Shown here piece after piece: positions 41,487 to 50,414 of a stretch of DNA of 64,000 bases. Each line of letters opens with the position of its first letter. Position 1 is the stretch's first letter. The stretch comes from Salinirubellus salinus (lineage in GTDB: Archaea > Halobacteriota > Halobacteria > Halobacteriales > Haloarculaceae). The DNA is taken from the NCBI RefSeq assembly GCF_025231485.1, contig NZ_CP104003.1, positions 3,673,960-3,737,959 on the forward strand, written 5' to 3'. The position numbers and the translations under genes are program-made. The notes beneath the pieces are model-generated. The model was not told where the DNA came from. It worked only from the letters and a program-made list of their open reading frames with translations, and ran no database searches.

Positions 41487-41694
41487 CTCCCCCCAGACCC
41501 GCAGTGTTTCGGGTCGGGTCCTATGCACCCTCGGCCACTACCGTACGGTGTCGGCCGCGAGGGAAGGCGGCCGATGGTGTGGAAACGGAACGGAAGGGTA
41601 CGAGATAGAACGGCTCACGACGAAGCGTCAGAGTACTGGTGCCTGCAGTTCGGTACGACGAGGGTGTCGGTGCCACGACCCCTCGCGACCGGCG

Positions 41695-41734
41695 CCGGCC
41701 GGAGGATTTAGTCTACGGCGCCCCCTCCGGCCGG
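41695..41734 (+). promoter_or_regulatory. 11-bp perfect inverted repeat around the alcohol dehydrogenase promoter
   Basis: CCGGCCGGAGG (41695-41705) and CCTCCGGCCGG (41724-41734) are exact reverse complements, separated by 18 bases that contain a TATA-like ATTTAGTC (41706-41713). The second arm ends directly before the ATG at 41736. It is a strong operator or mRNA hairpin candidate controlling the dehydrogenase. Confidence 0.6.
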
Positions 41735-41735
41735 T

Positions 41736-42788
41736 ATGCGCGCTGCGCTCCTCCGCTCGTACGGCGACCCGCTGGACGTGACAGACGTGTCCGTCCCGAC
41801 GCCCGACCCGGACGGGGCCGTCGTCGCCGTCGAGGCCTGCGGTATCTGCCGCTCGGACTGGCACGCCTGGAAGGGCCACGGCGAGTGGGCGGACGACCAG
41901 GTACCGCTCGACTCGGTGCTGGGCCACGAACCCGCCGGCCGGGTGGTCGCGGTGGGCGACGAGGTCGAGACGTTCGCCGAGGGCGACCGGGTCGTCGTCC
42001 CGTTCGACCTCGGCTGTGGTGCCTGCGGACGGTGCACCGCTGGTCACGGCAACGTCTGTCGCGACGGCCACGCCCTCGGCTTCGAGTCGAGCGCGCCCGG
42101 CGCGTTCGCCGAACGGGTGGCGGTCCCCCACGCGGCGTTCAACCTCCAGCGACTCCCCGACTCGGTCGGGTTCGTCGCCGCCGCCTCGATGGGATGTCGG
42201 TTCGCCACCGCGTTCCACGCCCTGTCGAACCGGGCCGCGGTCGAGGCGGGCGAGTGGGTCGCCGTCCACGGCTGCGGTGGGGTGGGCCTCTCAGCCGTCC
42301 AGGTCGCCCGCTCGCGCGGGGCCGAGGTCGTCGCGGTGGACGTGGCCGACGAACCGCTGGCGATGGCGGCCGACCTCGGGGCCCACACCGTCGACGCCTC
42401 CGAGGCGGACCCGGTCGACGAGGTCGAGGACCTGACCGACGGCGGCGCGGACGTCTCGCTCGACGCCCTGGGGCGCGCGGAGACGGCCCGGAACTCCGTG
42501 CGCTGTCTCCGCGAACTCGGCCGGCACGTGCAGGTGGGCCTCACCACGGACGCCGAACGCGGCCAGGTGAGCCTGCCGACGGACTGGATGACCCGCTGGG
42601 AGGTGGACTGGCTGGGTGCGCGCGGCTGTCCGCCGAGCCGGTACGGCGACCTGCTGGACGCGGTCGCAGGGGGGGCACTCGACCCCGGTGCGCTGGTGAC
42701 GCGGGAGGTGTCGCTGGCCGAACTGCCCGAGCGACTGGCCGCGATGGACGAGTACGGGACGGTCGGGGTGGAGGTGCTGGTCCTGTAG
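41736..42788 (+). CDS. Zinc-dependent alcohol dehydrogenase (MDR family)
   Basis: 350 residues. The catalytic zinc site is ACGICRSDWHAWKGHGEW with GHEPAGRVVAVG. Four Cys in DLGCGACGRCTAGHGNVC hold the structural zinc. The cofactor fold is VHGCGGVGLSAVQVARSRGAEVVAVD with the acidic residue favouring NAD. It oxidises an alcohol or reduces an aldehyde; the substrate is not visible. The ATG is 1 nt downstream of an inverted repeat straddling the promoter, indicating regulated expression. It converges with the small protein at 42795 (6 nt apart). Confidence 0.93.
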   Translation: MRAALLRSYGDPLDVTDVSVPTPDPDGAVVAVEACGICRSDWHAWKGHGEWADDQVPLDSVLGHEPAGRVVAVGDEVETFAEGDRVVVPFDLGCGACGRCTAGHGNVCRDGHALGFESSAPGAFAERVAVPHAAFNLQRLPDSVGFVAAASMGCRFATAFHALSNRAAVEAGEWVAVHGCGGVGLSAVQVARSRGAEVVAVDVADEPLAMAADLGAHTVDASEADPVDEVEDLTDGGADVSLDALGRAETARNSVRCLRELGRHVQVGLTTDAERGQVSLPTDWMTRWEVDWLGARGCPPSRYGDLLDAVAGGALDPGALVTREVSLAELPERLAAMDEYGTVGVEVLVL

Positions 42789-42794
42789 CCCGGT

Positions 42795-43157
42795 TCAGAC
42801 GTCCGTCTCGGCGATGGTGTAGTAGTGCCCCGAGGGCACGTCGTCCCCCTCGACGATTCGACTCTCGAGGAACCCCTCGCGTTCGAGCCGCTGCAGGATG
42901 AGTTCGGCCTTCGTCATCGTGTCGAACAGCGTCGCCAGCCTGAACGTAGCCTGCTCCCCGGTCTCGCCGAGGTCCTCCGGGCCGACGTCGCCGGCCACGA
43001 GGTCGTCGAGCAGCGCCGTCCCGAGCGCGGCGTCGCAGATCTCCTGGACGTTGTACGCCTCGCCGGGGTGTTCAGAGAGGAACGCGAGGACGAGGTTCCG
43101 TTCGGAGGCTGGCGACTCGCCGCCCGCCCACGCGTCGGAGTCGGTCGGTATCGGCAT
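42795..43157 (-). CDS. Winged-helix-like small hypothetical protein
   Basis: 120 residues. After MPIPTDSDAWAGGESPASERN, the region LVLAFLSEHPGEAYNVQEIC and TLFDTMTKAELILQRLEREGFLESRIV reads like a helix-turn-helix with a C-terminal wing (DDVPSGHYYTIAE). The fit to a winged helix is by pattern only. It could be a regulator of the neighbouring dehydrogenase, which it converges with, or of nothing nearby. Confidence 0.6.
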   Translation of the reverse strand: MPIPTDSDAWAGGESPASERNLVLAFLSEHPGEAYNVQEICDAALGTALLDDLVAGDVGPEDLGETGEQATFRLATLFDTMTKAELILQRLEREGFLESRIVEGDDVPSGHYYTIAETDV

Positions 43158-43461
43158 ACGCCTCTCTCGCCGTCCCGAGGGGATAAGTCCCGGTCTCCCG
43201 CTCCGGGCGACCGAGGCGCCGCTCAGCGCTCCGTCTTCGCCGGAGCCTCCACCGAACCGGACGGTCCGCCGACCGTCGTCGAAACTGTCGGGGAATCGGG
43301 AGACAGGACGACCCTACCGAGGGTCGGTCCCCTCCACGTGAGCGGTACTCGGCGTCCGAGCACGGGGTTCGCTACGACGAACCTACCGTGAATGTTCGTC
43401 GACTGAGATATCAGATAGAAGAAATATAACGAAGCCCGAGCCTGTCGAGTCACCACGTGCT
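43158..43461. other. Intergenic region; promoter of DUF4397 gene
   Basis: 304 bp without a convincing gene. It contains AT-rich GAGATATCAGATAGAAGAAATATAACG just before the coding region; the AATATAA box at 43423-43429 is about 35 nt before ATG 43462, so there is a short leader. No repeat or RNA gene is seen. Confidence 0.5.
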
Positions 43462-44607
43462 ATGTCGACAAACCCGGTAGCGACAGTGGCGGTCGTACTC
43501 GCCGTCGTCGTCGGTTCGATCGCGCTCGTCGGGTCGACCGGCGCGCTGTTCGCGGAGCACGAACACGAGGACGAGGAACCGGCGGCCCTGACGTCACAGG
43601 AGACCACGTACGTCCGTGTGGCTCACGCGTCGCCAGACGCGCCAGCCGTGGACGTCCTCGTCGAGAACGAGACGGTGGTCGCGAACGCCTCGTTCGGTGA
43701 CGTGACCGACTATCTGGAGCTGGCTGCGGGGACGTACAACGTCACCATCACCGCCGCGGACGACCCTGACACGGTCGTGTTCGACGACCAGGTGACGTTC
43801 GAGCCGCGGTCGGCGACCACCGTGGCCGCCAGCGGTGAGATCAGTGAGACTGCCAACACCACGTTCGCGCCGGTCGCGTTCAGTGACGACGCGCTCGCGG
43901 TCGGGGAGAACGAGTCGGCCCTCCGAGTCGTCCACCTCTCGCCCGACGCGCCCGCGGTCGACGTGACCGTCGGGGAGGGTAACGAGACGGTCGTGCTCGC
44001 CGACAACGTCACGTTCCAGAACGCCTCGTCGTACGTGACCGTTCCCGCCGGCAACTACACCGTGGACATCCGCGCGGCGACAGCGGCGAACAACGGCACG
44101 GTGGTCACCTCGGTTGATGTCCCGCTCGAAGGTGAGACTGTCTACTCCGCGATGGCCGTCGGCTACCTTGACCCCGCCTCGGCCCCGGCCGACACGCCGT
44201 TCGAGGTGCTGCTGACCGAGGACGCCGAGACGACGATCACCATCCCGTCGGATGAGACGCCGACGCCGACGGAGACACCGACGGCAACGGCAACGAAGAC
44301 GGCGACCCCGACGGCAACGGCGACGCCGACCAGAGCCCCGACGACGGCGGCGACGCCCGTCCCGATACCACCCAGCCCGACCCCGACGGCCACGGAGAGT
44401 CCGACCCCGACGCCGACGCCGACGAGCACACCGACGCCGACGCCCTCGCCGACCGACAGTCCGACGCCGACGCCCAGCGAGAGTCCCACGCCGACGCCGA
44501 CCGACAGTCCGACGCCGACCGAGACTGAGACTGAGACTGAGACCGAGACTGAGACCGGGACCGGGACTCCCTCCGAGACCACCACGGAGACTGTCGAGGT
44601 GACGTAG
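43462..44607 (+). CDS. Secreted DUF4397 two-repeat protein with Thr-Pro tail
   Basis: 381 residues. A hydrophobic N-terminal signal ([20 protein letters not shown]) leads into two DUF4397 repeats: [18 protein letters not shown] (about 50-140) and [20 protein letters not shown] (about 155-250). DUF4397 domains are secreted, Ig-like domains of unknown function. Many N-x-S/T sites suit the S-layer glycosylation common here. The last ~120 residues are a low-complexity TPTPT/TETETE tail ending in TVEVT, without a membrane anchor or PGF-CTERM sorting motif, so the protein may be released or held by partners. Confidence 0.85.
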   Translation: MSTNPVATVAVVLAVVVGSIALVGSTGALFAEHEHEDEEPAALTSQETTYVRVAHASPDAPAVDVLVENETVVANASFGDVTDYLELAAGTYNVTITAADDPDTVVFDDQVTFEPRSATTVAASGEISETANTTFAPVAFSDDALAVGENESALRVVHLSPDAPAVDVTVGEGNETVVLADNVTFQNASSYVTVPAGNYTVDIRAATAANNGTVVTSVDVPLEGETVYSAMAVGYLDPASAPADTPFEVLLTEDAETTITIPSDETPTPTETPTATATKTATPTATATPTRAPTTAATPVPIPPSPTPTATESPTPTPTPTSTPTPTPSPTDSPTPTPSESPTPTPTDSPTPTETETETETETETGTGTPSETTTETVEVT

Positions 44608-44740
44608 GCCGAGCGGACGTCGCTGGAACGGGGAGCCTACCGCTCGTCTGCCGTCGACACCTCCCCGTAAGAGCTCGGGAGTCATCAGCGGAGGCCCCCA
44701 CCGCCAGCCGCACCTCCCGAGCGAGGACGCTTCGCGCCCG

Positions 44741-45781
44741 CTACAGCGTCAGCGCCAGTCGCTCGCCCGTCTCCAGCCCGTTCCGCAGTGCCGCGTGCAT
44801 GCGGGCCTCTCCGGCCACCCAGTCGCCGATGCAGTAGAGATCCGCCTCCTCCGCACTCCGGACCGGCCCTGACCGTACGCCTCCCTCGGTGAGCGCGTAG
44901 CGCCACCCCTGGTGGTCGGTCCACTGCGGCTCGGCGAGTCGCTCGTCACCGACGACGGCGGCGGCCATCTCGGCGAGGGCGGCGACGTTCTCGGCCGGGT
45001 CGCCGTCGTAGTGCTCGACGGACCACTCGTGGTTGGCCTGCACGACGAGCAGGCTCTCGCCGTCGGGGACGTGGCCCGCCTTGCACTCTTCGCGCGATAT
45101 CCAGCCCACGTCGTGGGCCTTGTCCACGTTGACGAGGCCGTAGTACGGCCGGTCGAGTTCGAACGGGTAGTGGAGGACGGCGGTCCAGATGGAGCGGTAG
45201 TCGACGGCCTCGACCGCCTCGAGCAGGGGCTCGCGGTGGTCACTCTCCCACTCGGCCGAGCGGAGCAACTCGGCCGTCTGCGGTGCGGGCGGGTTGAGCA
45301 CGAGCACGTCGAACGGACCCCACTCGTCGCCGTCGGTGTCGGTGAGGTGCCACTCGTCGGCCGCGTCGTCCCGCGCGATGGTCTCGACGCGCGTGCGACG
45401 CTCCACCCGCGCGTCGGTCCCGCCGAACAGCCGCTTCGCGACCTGCGTGAGCCCGGTCTCGTAGGACCACTTGTGCTCGTCGGCCTCGCGGCCCTCGCTC
45501 ACTTCGCCGTCCGCGTCGAAGACGTAGACGGGCTCGCGGGCGTCGACGAGGCCGTCCTCGCCGAGCGTCTCGCGGACGAGCTCGTTCACGCGCTCGTCGT
45601 CTGACTTCAGGTAGTTCGCGCCGTAGTCGTAGGTCAGGTCCCCGTGCCGACGGGTCGCGCCGCGGCCGTTGAGACCGCCGGACTTCTCGAGGACCGTGAC
45701 GTCGGCGTCGGTCGTCCCGCAGAGGACGTGCGTCAGCGCGGCGCTGGCGGCACCGGCGCCGACGATACCGATTCGTGTCAC
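44741..45781 (-). CDS. FAD-dependent amine-oxidase/renalase-like oxidoreductase
   Basis: 346 residues from the GTG at 45781 (VTRIGIVGAGAASAAL). The dinucleotide loop is IGIVGAGAASAALTHVL and the NAD/FAD-associated VTVLEKSGGLNGRGATRR follows, then a C-terminal FAD-binding LYCIGDWVAGEARMHAALRNGLETG. This matches renalase-type or other flavin amine oxidases. Substrate unknown. The GTG start is chosen because the Rossmann motif begins three residues later; upstream codons are low complexity. Confidence 0.85.
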   Translation of the reverse strand: MTRIGIVGAGAASAALTHVLCGTTDADVTVLEKSGGLNGRGATRRHGDLTYDYGANYLKSDDERVNELVRETLGEDGLVDAREPVYVFDADGEVSEGREADEHKWSYETGLTQVAKRLFGGTDARVERRTRVETIARDDAADEWHLTDTDGDEWGPFDVLVLNPPAPQTAELLRSAEWESDHREPLLEAVEAVDYRSIWTAVLHYPFELDRPYYGLVNVDKAHDVGWISREECKAGHVPDGESLLVVQANHEWSVEHYDGDPAENVAALAEMAAAVVGDERLAEPQWTDHQGWRYALTEGGVRSGPVRSAEEADLYCIGDWVAGEARMHAALRNGLETGERLALTL

Positions 45782-45912
45782 GACCCACAGTTGGGCTCCG
45801 GTCCCCGAGAACCCTCCGACAGCGGCGATTCGGACGGCGCGCGAGATTCCAGTGAGCACACACCAACCGCAAAGTTACCGCGACCGAGGGCCGAGTCAGT
45901 CGGTGAGTAGCC

Positions 45913-46620
45913 ATGACATCGGTGCTCGTCGCGTACGGCACAGGTGAGGGACAGACCGGGAAGATCGCCGCGTTCGTCGGGTCGGTCCTCGAGGCGTACG
46001 GTCACGACGCCACGGTCGTCGACCTGACAGCGACGCCCGAGCAGTCCGTCGAGGGGTTCGACGCCGTGCTGGTCGGGTCGCCGGTCCACAACCGTCGGCA
46101 CCACCCGGCCGTCCTGGCGTTCGTGGAGCGTGAGCGGGCGGCGCTCGCCGAGCGGCCGTCCGGGTTCTTCCAGGTGTCGCTGGCCTCGATCATGCCCCTC
46201 CGGTGGGCCCAGCGGGGGGCCCAGGAGTTCGTCGACCACTTCGTCGAGGAGACCGGGTGGGAACCCGACCGGGTCGGTACGTTCGCGGGCGCGGTCAAGT
46301 ACAGCCAGTACGACCGCTGGACGCGGTTCACGTTCCGCCTCGTCTCCGCGGTGACGACGGGAGACACTGACACCTCGCGGGACTACGAGTACACCGACTG
46401 GGACGAGGTGGAGGAGTTCACGCTGGCGTTCGTCGCGGACACGACCTACCGCGTCGGCCCGCCGTCGTCCGAGGTTCCCCGGCCGGCACCGGTCGCGCTA
46501 CTCGGGCTCGGGTTCGCGCTGGGGTACTGGTGGGCCCGGCGGCGCGAGGCCGGGCGGACGGTGCCGACGGCCATCGGCGCCGACGACTCGACGCCGGCGG
46601 TACGGACGCTAGCCGACTGA
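45913..46620 (+). CDS. Flavodoxin-domain protein (HemG-like) with C-terminal membrane helix
   Basis: 235 residues. MTSVLVAYGTGEGQTGKIA is the flavodoxin FMN phosphate loop, GFDAVLVGSPVHNRRHHPAV the second FMN loop, and FAGAVKYSQYDRWTRFTFRLV matches protoporphyrinogen IX dehydrogenase HemG and its archaeal relatives. A single hydrophobic segment (APVALLGLGFALGYWWARRRE) near residue 190 could tether it. Haem-type redox or a flavodoxin electron carrier is likely; the adjacent renalase-like enzyme is divergent. Next to the halorhodopsin gene, which is convergent. Confidence 0.85.
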   Translation: MTSVLVAYGTGEGQTGKIAAFVGSVLEAYGHDATVVDLTATPEQSVEGFDAVLVGSPVHNRRHHPAVLAFVERERAALAERPSGFFQVSLASIMPLRWAQRGAQEFVDHFVEETGWEPDRVGTFAGAVKYSQYDRWTRFTFRLVSAVTTGDTDTSRDYEYTDWDEVEEFTLAFVADTTYRVGPPSSEVPRPAPVALLGLGFALGYWWARRREAGRTVPTAIGADDSTPAVRTLAD

Positions 46621-46633
46621 GTCGGCGGGCGGG

Positions 46634-47473
46634 TCAGTCGTCGGCCATCGTCGTCGTCCCGCCCAGCGGGTCGGCCCCGCCGACGGACCGCTCGTTGGCG
46701 GCCACCCAGCGCAGGAGCAGGAACGCGAACACGTACTTCGCGAGGATGTCGAGCGCGGAGTAGCCCCACGAGGTGACGCCCACGTCGAGCAGGGCGAACC
46801 CCTCGACGCCGAGTGCCCAGAGGATGGGGTAGCCCAGCCAGAGCACGACGGTCAGGTTCCGGAGCGTGCCGAATATCTCGCTCGTCCCGGCGGCCTGCGC
46901 GTCGGCCGGCCACTCCACGAGGAGGACGTACAGCACCGCGACGAAGAACGCGCAGCTGATGACGAAGAACACCCAGCGGAGCAGGTACGACGAGGTGACG
47001 AGCGCCGCCGCCAGCCCGGTCACGCACATCCCCACGTCCATCGTCACGGCGGTGAACAGTTTCGCGCGGTCGGTGCCGGCCAGCAGGCCGAGCGCGAGCA
47101 GTATCATCGGTGTCGACAACGTCCACGTGAGGTAGCGGCCCCACGGCTGGAGCACCTCCTGGCCGGCCAGCGGGTGGCCGGGTGGCATCGTCAGGACGCC
47201 GACGGTCAGCCCGGAGACGAGGCCGACGTAACTGGCGATGGAGACGAGCGGGACGAGCAGGGTGGCGACCCAGATGAGCTTCGCCCGCTCGGACTGGAGG
47301 CTCCGGCCCATCGCGACGAACAGCAGTATCGAGAAGCCGGCGAGCGCGACGTTGGCCCAGAGCGAGGAACTGAGCACCACGTCGCTCGCGATGCGGTCGA
47401 ACACCTCCGCCTGTGTCGCCTGGAGGGGAGCGAGGGACGGTACGAGCGCGGCCGCAGTCTTGTAGGGTATCAT
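46634..47473 (-). CDS. hop: Halorhodopsin (light-driven chloride pump)
   Basis: 279 residues, seven membrane helices. Helix C reads WGRYLTWTLSTPMILLALGL: Thr116, Ser120 and Ala127 stand where bacteriorhodopsin has Asp85, Thr89 and Asp96 (the TSA motif of chloride pumps), with Arg113 conserved. Helix G has LDILAKYVFAF with Asp242 and the retinal Schiff-base Lys246. The long B-C loop (LTMPPGHPLAGQEVLQPWGR) and the ISCAFFVAVLYVLLVEW segment resemble the Natronomonas pharaonis type closely. It imports chloride on illumination. Start: ATG 47473; the TATA box (47546-47555) is ~70 nt upstream. Retinal would come from the local Brp-like route. Confidence 0.97.
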   Translation of the reverse strand: MIPYKTAAALVPSLAPLQATQAEVFDRIASDVVLSSSLWANVALAGFSILLFVAMGRSLQSERAKLIWVATLLVPLVSIASYVGLVSGLTVGVLTMPPGHPLAGQEVLQPWGRYLTWTLSTPMILLALGLLAGTDRAKLFTAVTMDVGMCVTGLAAALVTSSYLLRWVFFVISCAFFVAVLYVLLVEWPADAQAAGTSEIFGTLRNLTVVLWLGYPILWALGVEGFALLDVGVTSWGYSALDILAKYVFAFLLLRWVAANERSVGGADPLGGTTTMADD

Positions 47474-47545
47474 GGTGGTGTCCCGGCGACGAGCCGACCG
47501 CCCGGTCGACGACCGTCGCGCTACTGAACGTTCGTCACGAGCCGT

Positions 47546-47555
47546 CTTATATCCG
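47546..47555 (-). promoter_or_regulatory. TATA box of halorhodopsin gene
   Basis: On the minus strand CGGATATAAG (47546-47555) is the strongest promoter-like box upstream of hop. It is about 75 nt before the ATG, implying a ~45-nt 5' leader, unlike the leaderless genes around. An AT-rich CATATTCACG follows further upstream, a possible activator region. Confidence 0.6.
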
Positions 47556-47675
47556 CGTGAATATGTCCCCCTTTGCCCGCTCTTCCCACCCGGTTCTCGC
47601 TCGATGTGCGCGGAAATCTCGTGTTCAGACGAGTGGCCCGCCCCCGTCCGCCAGTTCGGTGTCGAGGAGGTCTGT

Positions 47676-48524
47676 TCAGGCCGCGAGCCGCCGGACCGAC
47701 ACCTCGCCCAGTTCACTGTACACGCGGAGGCGGTGGCCCCCACGGTTCAGGCGGCCGGCGACGAGTCGGCCGCCGCCGGTCCGACTCGTCAGCGGCAGGT
47801 CGCAGTCGACTGCGCCGTTGGCCTCCGCCAGCACGTCCACGTCGAGGTCCTCGTGGACGGCGACGGTGGCCTCGCCCCACTCCGTGCCCACCTCGGCGTC
47901 GGTGCGCAGGTCACGAACCTCCACCGTCACCTCTCCCACGTCGGTGACCGCGCGGTCGATGCCGGTCACGTCGGTGGCCTCGACGCGGCCCAGCCCGCTC
48001 GAGAGCGTGAGGAAGCCGTCGACGCGCTCGGCCAGCACCGCTCCGACGCCGGCGTGGAGGGTGGCGTCGCCGCGGGCGTCCCGGAGTGTCACCTCGCCGG
48101 CGCGGGTGGTGAGCGACTCGACGACGGGACCGGGCGCCGGGAAGGTGACCCACACGTCGACGCGCGGGGTCTCGTCGACGCTGGTGAGCCGACGGGCCGG
48201 CGTCCGCGTCCGGACGGTGAGCGAACCGTCGACCAGTTCGACGTCGGCGACGATGTCGCGGAGGGTCGCCCGCTCCTCGGCTCGCTCGACGACGGTCACC
48301 TCGACGCGGTCGGTCGCGGCCGTCCCGACGACGACGTTCCCGACCGCGCTGTCGACGGCGAGCGTCGCCACCTCGCTCGCGGGGAACGAGTGGCGCTCCT
48401 CCTCGGCGTAGTCGGCCACTCCGAACGGGAGGCCGCGGGCGGTGCAGCCGGCGAGCGCGGCGAGTGCGACGGCACCGCCGGCGGTGAGGAGTGTTCGGCG
48501 TCCGATGGTGGGGTTCTGGTCCAT
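47676..48524 (-). CDS. Tat lipoprotein with adhesin-like beta-helix domain (DUF4097-like)
   Basis: 282 residues from ATG 48524. The signal IGRRTLLTAGGAVALAALAGC has the twin arginine and lipobox. The mature domain is a run of short strands with repeated V-x-V/D patterns (VATLAVDSAVGNVVVGTAATD, VTLRDARGDATLHAGVGAV, GEVTVEVRDLRTDAEVGTEWGEATVAVHE), like the DUF4097 / head-GIN left-handed beta-solenoid proteins. It is lipid-anchored outside; function unknown. It lies upstream of hop on the same strand with a 200-nt gap between them, and just downstream of the zinc-finger regulator. Confidence 0.82.
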   Translation of the reverse strand: MDQNPTIGRRTLLTAGGAVALAALAGCTARGLPFGVADYAEEERHSFPASEVATLAVDSAVGNVVVGTAATDRVEVTVVERAEERATLRDIVADVELVDGSLTVRTRTPARRLTSVDETPRVDVWVTFPAPGPVVESLTTRAGEVTLRDARGDATLHAGVGAVLAERVDGFLTLSSGLGRVEATDVTGIDRAVTDVGEVTVEVRDLRTDAEVGTEWGEATVAVHEDLDVDVLAEANGAVDCDLPLTSRTGGGRLVAGRLNRGGHRLRVYSELGEVSVRRLAA

Positions 48525-48608
48525 GCCACCGGCAGGTCGTATCCCGGCATAACTGCGCGCAGAACTGGATTTCTGTACGTCACGACGGGGCACGACACCG
48601 GCTGTCGC

Positions 48609-49496
48609 TCAGTCCCGCTCGAGCGACCGGACCGTCGCATCCGGACCGAGGACGGCAGTCAGCGACGAGCGCTCGTCGCCGAAGGTGACGGCGACCTCGG
48701 GTGGGTCCGTCGAGCGGAGCGTCGTCTCCGGGAGGCCGAGCGCGTCGTGACGCCACGACGGGTCGGTCCGGACGTCGTGGCCCCGCTCGTAGAGGAACCC
48801 CTGGACGGCCGGGTGGAACGTCGCGGGGCCGTGCGGGCCGACGCGGGCCACCGAGCCACACCGGGCGCACTCGTACTCGACGTGGGCGGGGAGCGACGCG
48901 ATCTGCTCCTCGGGTGGATCGACGACGAGTCGGCCGTCCATCCGTCCGGCACAGAGGTGACAGAACCCGGCGACCACGCCGTCGAGGACGTGGCGCATCC
49001 AGCGGTCGAACGCGCCCGGCAGCGCGTCCGGTTCGAACTGGTCGAGCGACCCCGGCGGGAACGCGAACTCGTTTCGGAACGCGTCGCACGCCGAACAGCG
49101 GATACGGCCGACCTCGTCGGCGTACTCGGCGACGAGGCCGCCACCACAGAGCGGACACGGGTCGTCGATGGGGACGTTCTCGACGGTCGCGTCGGCCGTG
49201 AAGGTGCCGGCGTACATCGCGCCGACGACCTGCCGGCCCGCGTGCGTGAGTTCGTACCCGGCGTCCGTACGGCGGACGAACACGTCACGGAGCTTGCCGA
49301 GGTGGTAGTTGAACTGGCCGGAGTCACGCACCCCGACCCGGCGGTGGAGTTCGGCGAACGGGACGGCCTCGTCTGGCGTCTCGCCGAGCGCCCGGACGAT
49401 GCCGACGCGGATGTCGTCGCCCAGTAAGGCGAACACCGCCTCTGGCGAGCGGCGCTCGACGGCGACGCCGTCGGCAGGTTGCGAGCTGTCGAACAT
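48609..49496 (-). CDS. ArsR-type winged-helix regulator with two zinc-ribbon-like pairs
   Basis: 295 residues. N-terminal winged helix: AVFALLGDDIRVGIVRALGE, DSGQFNYHLGKLRDVFVRRTDAGYELT (about 20-95). Two Cys clusters follow: CPLCGGGLVAEYADEVGRIRCSACD (about 115-140) and CHLCAGRMDGRLV...ECARCGSV (about 185-220). The domain after this (DUF7351-type by pattern) is of unknown function. Such proteins are haloarchaeal ArsR-family regulators that may sense metal or redox through the zinc ribbons. It precedes the ABC exporter operon on the same strand by pointing the same way and could regulate it. Confidence 0.85.
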   Translation of the reverse strand: MFDSSQPADGVAVERRSPEAVFALLGDDIRVGIVRALGETPDEAVPFAELHRRVGVRDSGQFNYHLGKLRDVFVRRTDAGYELTHAGRQVVGAMYAGTFTADATVENVPIDDPCPLCGGGLVAEYADEVGRIRCSACDAFRNEFAFPPGSLDQFEPDALPGAFDRWMRHVLDGVVAGFCHLCAGRMDGRLVVDPPEEQIASLPAHVEYECARCGSVARVGPHGPATFHPAVQGFLYERGHDVRTDPSWRHDALGLPETTLRSTDPPEVAVTFGDERSSLTAVLGPDATVRSLERD

Positions 49497-49559
49497 ACCC
49501 GACTCGGGGCGAGGCGTGGGGAGAAACGTAGCGTTGGCGCAGGACAGGTCGCCCCCGAC

Positions 49560-50414
49560 TCAGAGGTCGGCGCGGGCGAACGCGCGGTAACCGAGGGCGA
49601 GCGGGCCGACCAGCCACGCCAGCAGGACGGCGACACTGGCCCAGCCGGTGAGGTAGAACGGGACCGGACCGCCGAGCGCGCCACCGAGGGCGAGCGCGGC
49701 GGCGGAGCCGTCGCCGAGGAACCAGGCCAGTGCGTTCGTGTACGCTGCCGTCGGCGTGACGACGTTGAGGAACGCCACCCAGCCGGGGAGCGTCTCGGGG
49801 CTGGCGAACGAGAAGCCGTTGACGACGAACAGCGCCGTCGTCGGGAGCAGGTCCGCGAGGAGTTCGAGCGCGACGAACGCGCCGATGCCGTAGGCCATGG
49901 CACGCCCGCCGGATCCGGTGGTGGCCGACAGCGCCACCATGATGCCGACGTACACGAGGACGAGCAGCAGCGTCACGAGCGTGAACAGTGCGTAGTCGAC
50001 GGGCGAGAACGAGTCGAACAGCACGAGGACGACGACGAGCGTCGCGGCGAGCCCGACGAGCAGCGCCACGCCGAGGACGGCGGTGCGGCCGAGGAGCTTG
50101 CCGAGCACCACGTCGCGCCGGCTGTGCGGGAAGCCGAGCAGGAGCTTCGCGGACCCGCTGTCGCGCTCGCGGGCGATGGACCCCGCCGCGACGACGATGG
50201 CCGCGATGGAGACGAACAGCGAGGTGGCCGCGAGTAGCAGGGTGAGGTAGCCGAGCGTACTCGTCTCGCCGACGTCGACGCGGACCGCTGGCACCGTGGC
50301 GTACAGTAGCGCCATCCCGACCGAGAGCAGGACGAACAGCGCGGTGGTACCCCAGAGCGCCTTCGAGCGCCGGGCGTCCGCGAAGTCCTTCCGGGCGACG
50401 ACGACCCAGGTCAT
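49560..50414 (-). CDS. ABC-2-type transporter permease
   Basis: 284 residues, six hydrophobic segments. The N-terminal soluble WVVVARKDFADARRSKALWGTTALFVLLS and IARERDSGSAKLLLGFPHSRRDVVLGKLLGR match the ABC-2 family (NosY/YhaP-like), with GWVAFLNVVTPTAAYTNALAWFL before the last helix. It pairs with the ATPase gene, which it overlaps by 4 nt (50411-50414). It probably exports a lipid, drug, antimicrobial peptide or copper-related substrate; nothing in the neighbourhood fixes this. Confidence 0.92.
   Translation of the reverse strand: MTWVVVARKDFADARRSKALWGTTALFVLLSVGMALLYATVPAVRVDVGETSTLGYLTLLLAATSLFVSIAAIVVAAGSIARERDSGSAKLLLGFPHSRRDVVLGKLLGRTAVLGVALLVGLAATLVVVLVLFDSFSPVDYALFTLVTLLLVLVYVGIMVALSATTGSGGRAMAYGIGAFVALELLADLLPTTALFVVNGFSFASPETLPGWVAFLNVVTPTAAYTNALAWFLGDGSAAALALGGALGGPVPFYLTGWASVAVLLAWLVGPLALGYRAFARADL

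Noticed and set aside
44243-44590. Tandem-looking DNA repeats, considered as CRISPR or satellite
   Set aside because: They encode the Thr-Pro/Thr-Glu tail of the DUF4397 protein and lack regular spacers.
46634-47473. Labelling the opsin as bacteriorhodopsin or sensory rhodopsin
   Set aside because: Thr116/Ser120/Ala127 in helix C is the chloride-pump TSA pattern; the proton-pump Asp residues are missing.
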